From Burkholderiales bacterium (lineage in GTDB: Bacteria > Pseudomonadota > Gammaproteobacteria > Burkholderiales > SG8-39), in assembly GCA_016649475.1 (NCBI GenBank), contig JAENXP010000068.1, forward strand, positions 1 to 8,543: a DNA stretch of 8,543 nucleotides. The letters run 5' to 3'. Shown piece by piece: positions 6,604-8,543 of the stretch. The notes beneath the pieces are model-generated. The model ran no database searches, was not told where the DNA came from, and saw nothing but the letters and a program-made list of their open reading frames with translations. A program made the translations under genes and the position numbers. Numbering within the stretch: the stretch's first letter is position 1; each line of letters opens with the position of its first letter.

Positions 6604-7317
6604 TCAGATCAGCAAGCCCCCGCCGTCGACATAGACCACGCTGCCCGTCATGAACGTGTTGCGCAACATCAACAGAATCTGATCGGCGCAATCCTCGGCC
6701 TGGCCCACGCGCCTGACCGGAAGCGCCTTGGCGACGTTTTCGAGCAGCGTCTTGCGCGCTTCGGCCGGCATTGCCGCCCGCGTCGGTGTGTCGATGATGC
6801 CGGGCGAAACCACGTTGAACCGGACCGGCGCCATTTCCAGCGCAAGCCCCTGGGCCAGCGTTTCCAAGGCAGCGTTAATGGCGCCGACGAGCACCATATT
6901 GGGCTTGGGCCGCCGGCTCAGGAATCCGGACACGAACACGAACGACCCTCCCGGCGCAACGGTAGCCTTGCGCGCCACGCGATAGGCGCCCCAGAACTTG
7001 ACGTTCATCGCAGCGTAGGCATCGTCGATGTTCTGATCGCGCACGGTGCCGAATTTGAATGCGGCGCCGCTGACCACGATGTGATCGTAGGTCGGAGACG
7101 CGTCGAAAAACGCTTCAACGGCGGCGGAGTCGGAAACATCCAGCTTGCGCGCTTCCACCGCGCCCTTGAGCAGTGCCTGCGCGGCGCGCAGCTTCTCCTC
7201 GGACCGGCTGGCTATGGTCACCTTCGCCCCTTCGGCGAGTGCGCCGGCCGCGGTCGCAAAACCTATGCCGGAACTGCCGCCGATAACCAATACGTTCTTT
7301 CCGCTTAGACTGGCCAA
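6604..7317 (-). CDS. SDR-fold protein lacking the catalytic YxxxK pair
   Basis: This 237-residue protein has the length and layout of a classical short-chain dehydrogenase/reductase. The Rossmann dinucleotide motif GGSSGIG is at 13-19, LDVSD at 59-63 fits the adenine-contact Asp, N105 in MNVKFWGAYR fits the helix-4 Asn, and SPG is at 171-173. The C-terminal TGSVVYVDGG (224-233) is typical of the family. The catalytic region is degenerate: where Y-x-x-x-K is expected, the sequence is V144-G-A-I-N148, and the NNAG motif reads SGAA (83-86). The Ser that should lie 13 residues before Tyr falls on G131, next to S130. It may bind NAD(P)(H), but ordinary SDR hydride-transfer chemistry is doubtful. 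The start is TTG at 7317, with GGAG 6 bases upstream and no ATG nearby. It ends 122 bases from the convergent GST gene. Call of the fold is firm; function is unknown. Confidence 0.9.
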   Translation of the reverse strand: MASLSGKNVLVIGGSSGIGFATAAGALAEGAKVTIASRSEEKLRAAQALLKGAVEARKLDVSDSAAVEAFFDASPTYDHIVVSGAAFKFGTVRDQNIDDAYAAMNVKFWGAYRVARKATVAPGGSFVFVSGFLSRRPKPNMVLVGAINAALETLAQGLALEMAPVRFNVVSPGIIDTPTRAAMPAEARKTLLENVAKALPVRRVGQAEDCADQILLMLRNTFMTGSVVYVDGGGLLI

Positions 7318-7479
7318 ATGTGTCTCCGTGGTAGTTAATTGTTGTTACTTCGCATGAGCTGCCGATTCGGTCCCTAGTCAGCCTCGCCATCGCTGATCAA
7401 GGCCAGCGGTCCAGCCTCATGGTACGGGAGCGCATCCCGAAGCCGGCAATTACCCCTCGGGCTGCTTCCGCTGTGACCG

Positions 7480-7508
7480 ATTCTATCCCGCGCCAGTCGA
7501 TATTTCAC
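7480..7508 (-). promoter_or_regulatory. Possible sigma70-type promoter for the SDR gene
   Basis: On the minus strand GTGAAA (7508-7503, four of six -35 matches), 17 bases, then TAGAAT (7485-7480, five of six -10 matches) would direct transcription toward the SDR gene. It would give a leader of about 155 bases. Support is only motif similarity, and read-through from the MarR gene is also possible. Confidence 0.3.
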
Positions 7509-7524
7509 CTGTGCACTTCCACAT

Positions 7525-7557
7525 TGGGGGATCGTATCGCGTGCAGGCAATCCCCCA
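7525..7557. repeat. 8-base inverted repeat between the MarR and SDR genes
   Basis: TGGGGGAT (7525-7532) and ATCCCCCA (7550-7557) are perfect inverted copies with a 17-base gap. The element is 50 bases past the MarR stop and just upstream of the possible SDR promoter. It could be a regulator-binding dyad or an RNA stem ending the MarR transcript. No U-run follows, so a plain intrinsic terminator is unlikely. The rest of 7318-7606 holds nothing else I can recognise. Confidence 0.4.
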
Positions 7558-7606
7558 GCGTCGGCACGACTACGCCCGCTGAGATTTTGGCACGCCGGCC
7601 TGCTGC

Positions 7607-8146
7607 CTAAATCTCCGACAAAGGCGTGGCTCGCGCCTTGGTATCCTTGAATTTCATCAACCTGACGACTTCTCCGAGATCGGCGTGTAGCGAATCCAAC
7701 CTGCGCTGCGGTAGTTCAGCCAAAGCCTGCTGCAGAATTCCGACAAACGGGCGCGGCGCGCGCTTGAGAATTTTCGTGCCTTTGGCGGTCAGTTGCAGTT
7801 GCACTACGCGGTGATCCTTGCCGATTCGTATTCTCTTGACCAAGCCTAGTTCCTCCAGGCGCCGCAGCATATTGCTCGCCGTGGACAGGTGTACTCCGAG
7901 TTGTCGTGCTAGATCACTTACTTTGATCCCAGGTGCGCCCGCAATTTCCGCCATCGCCCACAGTTGCGCTCCGCTCATCCCGCACTCTTGCTCGACCCAC
8001 TGGTAGTGGCGCTTGATCGAGCGCAGCAGCACACGAAACTGTTTCAGCACCTCGAGCCGTTTCTTCTGGGCGGGGGTAGTCCCAGTGAGGGCCGCAGGAA
8101 TGCCATCCCCGCCAGAACCGGATTCATCTGCCGTACGCTTCTCCAT
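7607..8146 (-). CDS. MarR-family transcriptional regulator
   Basis: This 179-residue cytoplasmic DNA-binding protein has a MarR winged-helix core. Positions from ATG 8146: dimerisation helices at about 28-55, the helix-turn-helix KVSDLARQLGVHLSTASNMLRRL (split: helix 2 at about 75-83, recognition helix at about 86-98), and the wing RIRIGKDHRVVQLQLTAKG at about 105-123. A C-terminal helical region completes the dimer interface. MarR proteins bind palindromes as dimers, usually repress, and often release on binding small phenolic or other ligands. The frame is open upstream to 8497, so the start is uncertain; ATG 8191 would add 15 basic residues. ATG 8146 has only a weak ribosome binding site, but it lies inside the end of a small ORF with a strong site, suggesting coupled translation. 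Likely targets are its own divergent promoter region to the right and possibly the SDR gene. Confidence 0.88.
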   Translation of the reverse strand: MEKRTADESGSGGDGIPAALTGTTPAQKKRLEVLKQFRVLLRSIKRHYQWVEQECGMSGAQLWAMAEIAGAPGIKVSDLARQLGVHLSTASNMLRRLEELGLVKRIRIGKDHRVVQLQLTAKGTKILKRAPRPFVGILQQALAELPQRRLDSLHADLGEVVRLMKFKDTKARATPLSEI

Positions 8147-8249
8147 TTCGCTGCGCTGCCTTGAGTGAGAAATCAGTTTCCGTAACCGCATCGGGTTCCG
8201 ACTGAATAGTATCCACGAGATCAGCAATATGTGGAAGCAGAACCGGCAT
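8124..8249 (-). CDS. Small ORF (41 residues) in the MarR leader, with strong ribosome binding site
   Basis: An ATG at 8249-8247 is preceded by AAGGAGG (8260-8254) at a 4-base distance. This is the closest match to the anti-Shine-Dalgarno consensus inside the window. The ORF runs 41 codons to TGA at 8126-8124. It begins MPVLLPHIADLVDTIQ, ends KAAQRNGEAYGR, and looks like a soluble, mixed-charge peptide with an amphipathic first half. It has no signal peptide or membrane segment, and I recognise no family. Its last 23 bases overlap the start of the MarR gene in another frame, so ribosomes finishing it could start MarR at ATG 8146. It could be a regulatory leader peptide, a coupling device or a small functional protein. 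The strong ribosome binding site is visible; translation is inferred. Confidence 0.45.
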   Translation of the reverse strand: MPVLLPHIADLVDTIQSEPDAVTETDFSLKAAQRNGEAYGR

Positions 8250-8424
8250 ACCGCCTCCTTCTTGCGGAATTCGCCTGCGATTCTATTGTCTCGCCGGCAG
8301 TCGGACCCGCGCTCAAGCGTGCGATCATATCCACTCGCCTGGAGTTGCGCCAACACGATGTATTCATGACGATTAAATCCGCTCTCTACCGCCAGACCCG
8401 CTGGCACGCCGGCTGCGCATGCCA

Positions 8425-8452
8425 ATAATATTGCACAAAATCTTTGATTCAA
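8425..8452 (-). promoter_or_regulatory. Predicted sigma70-type promoter for the MarR transcript
   Basis: On the minus strand TTGAAT (8452-8447, four of six) is followed by 16 bases and TATTAT (8430-8425, five of six). Transcription would start near 8418, giving a leader of about 270 bases before the MarR ATG that contains the 41-codon small ORF. Bases 8250-8418 hold no other feature I can support. Confidence 0.5.
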
Positions 8453-8459
8453 ATATGAT
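8431..8459 (+). promoter_or_regulatory. Predicted sigma70-type promoter for a gene beyond the right edge
   Basis: On the plus strand TTGCAC (8431-8436, three of six) is followed by 17 bases and TATGAT (8454-8459, five of six). It overlaps the minus-strand MarR promoter almost completely, so RNA polymerase can occupy only one at a time. Transcription would begin near 8466 and run out of the window. Confidence 0.5.
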
Positions 8460-8471
8460 GTTTCCGAAACA
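8459..8471. promoter_or_regulatory. Palindrome at the plus-strand transcription start (candidate MarR operator)
   Basis: TGTTTCCGAAACA is a perfect inverted repeat with six-base arms around a central C. It begins at the last base of the plus-strand -10 box and covers the predicted start point. It also lies just upstream of the -35 box of the MarR promoter. Position and symmetry suit a repressor site; binding by this MarR is inferred. Confidence 0.4.
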
Positions 8472-8485
8472 CGCGGGCACGATTG

Positions 8486-8501
8486 CCATTTAAGCAAATG
8501 G
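8486..8501. promoter_or_regulatory. Second palindrome in the divergent control region
   Basis: CCATTT and AAATGG are perfect inverted copies around a four-base centre, a 16-base dyad of typical MarR-operator size. It lies about 20 bases into the predicted plus-strand transcript. It could be a second operator or a small RNA hairpin in the leader. Confidence 0.35.
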
Positions 8502-8529
8502 ATGGTTCCGTTAGCATGTCATCGAATTG

Positions 8530-8543
8530 AAGGAGGAGGAGGA
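8530..8543 (+). promoter_or_regulatory. Strong ribosome binding site for a gene starting just past the right edge
   Basis: The last 14 bases, AAGGAGGAGGAGGA, contain overlapping AGGAGG sites on the plus strand. No plus-strand start codon with a long open frame precedes it within the window. It therefore probably serves a gene whose start codon lies a few bases beyond base 8543, divergent from the MarR gene. Confidence 0.6.

Noticed and set aside
6523..7308. Plus-strand open frame of 261 codons opposite the SDR gene
   Set aside because: It is antisense to a gene with strong SDR motifs, and its His/Arg-rich composition marks it as a shadow frame.
7419..7610. Plus-strand 63-codon open frame in the MarR-SDR spacer
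   Set aside because: It has no ribosome binding site and no recognisable motif, and it overlaps the MarR stop antisense.
8147..8497. In-frame N-terminal extension of the MarR gene, with a hydrophobic stretch near its start
   Set aside because: The frame is open, but the predicted transcript starts near 8418. The extension has no good ribosome binding site, and MarR proteins do not carry such an N-terminus. Short upstream starts such as ATG 8191 remain possible.

Overview
The window is GC-rich and densely packed, with Shine-Dalgarno-led bacterial genes. The gene content (a CHASE3/PAS sensor kinase with separate Hpt and receiver partners, an acetolactate-synthase-like thiamine diphosphate enzyme, a GST, an SDR and a MarR regulator) fits a proteobacterium, most likely a betaproteobacterium. 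That placement is inference; no rRNA or taxonomic marker is present. There are no tRNA or rRNA genes, no CRISPR array and no recognisable insertion sequence.

Layout, left to right. (1) 1-3183, minus strand: a three-gene signalling operon read right to left. It encodes a receiver-domain protein with an unrecognised N-terminal half, a free-standing Hpt protein, and a CHASE3-PAS-PAS-PAS histidine kinase cut by the left edge just after its phospho-accepting histidine. (2) 3184-3430: a non-coding leader/spacer with a 17-base direct repeat at 27-base spacing and several G/C-rich stem-loops. (3) 3431-5618, minus strand: a two-gene operon for a TPP-dependent acetolactate-synthase-like enzyme followed 16 bases later by a small single-domain cupin. 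(4) 5619-5878: a divergent control region in which an 8-base inverted repeat spans the predicted promoter of the TPP operon. (5) 5879-6481, plus strand: a glutathione S-transferase family protein. (6) 6604-7317, minus strand: an SDR-fold protein that has lost the YxxxK catalytic pair and uses a TTG start. (7) 7607-8146, minus strand: a MarR-family regulator, preceded by a long leader that contains an unlisted 41-codon small ORF with a near-perfect ribosome binding site. (8) 8425-8543: back-to-back overlapping promoters, two small palindromes and a strong plus-strand ribosome binding site pointing at a gene just beyond the right edge.

How the parts may work together. The first three genes look like a multi-step phosphorelay (kinase, Hpt, receiver) with no DNA-binding output in view. 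The TPP enzyme, cupin and divergent GST look like a small metabolic locus; the substrate cannot be read from sequence. The MarR regulator probably controls itself and the divergent gene to the right, and possibly the SDR gene downstream of it. The most unusual items are the catalytically degenerate SDR, the small ORF in the MarR leader, the palindrome-covered control regions, and the mini-ORF whose stop overlaps the Hpt start.
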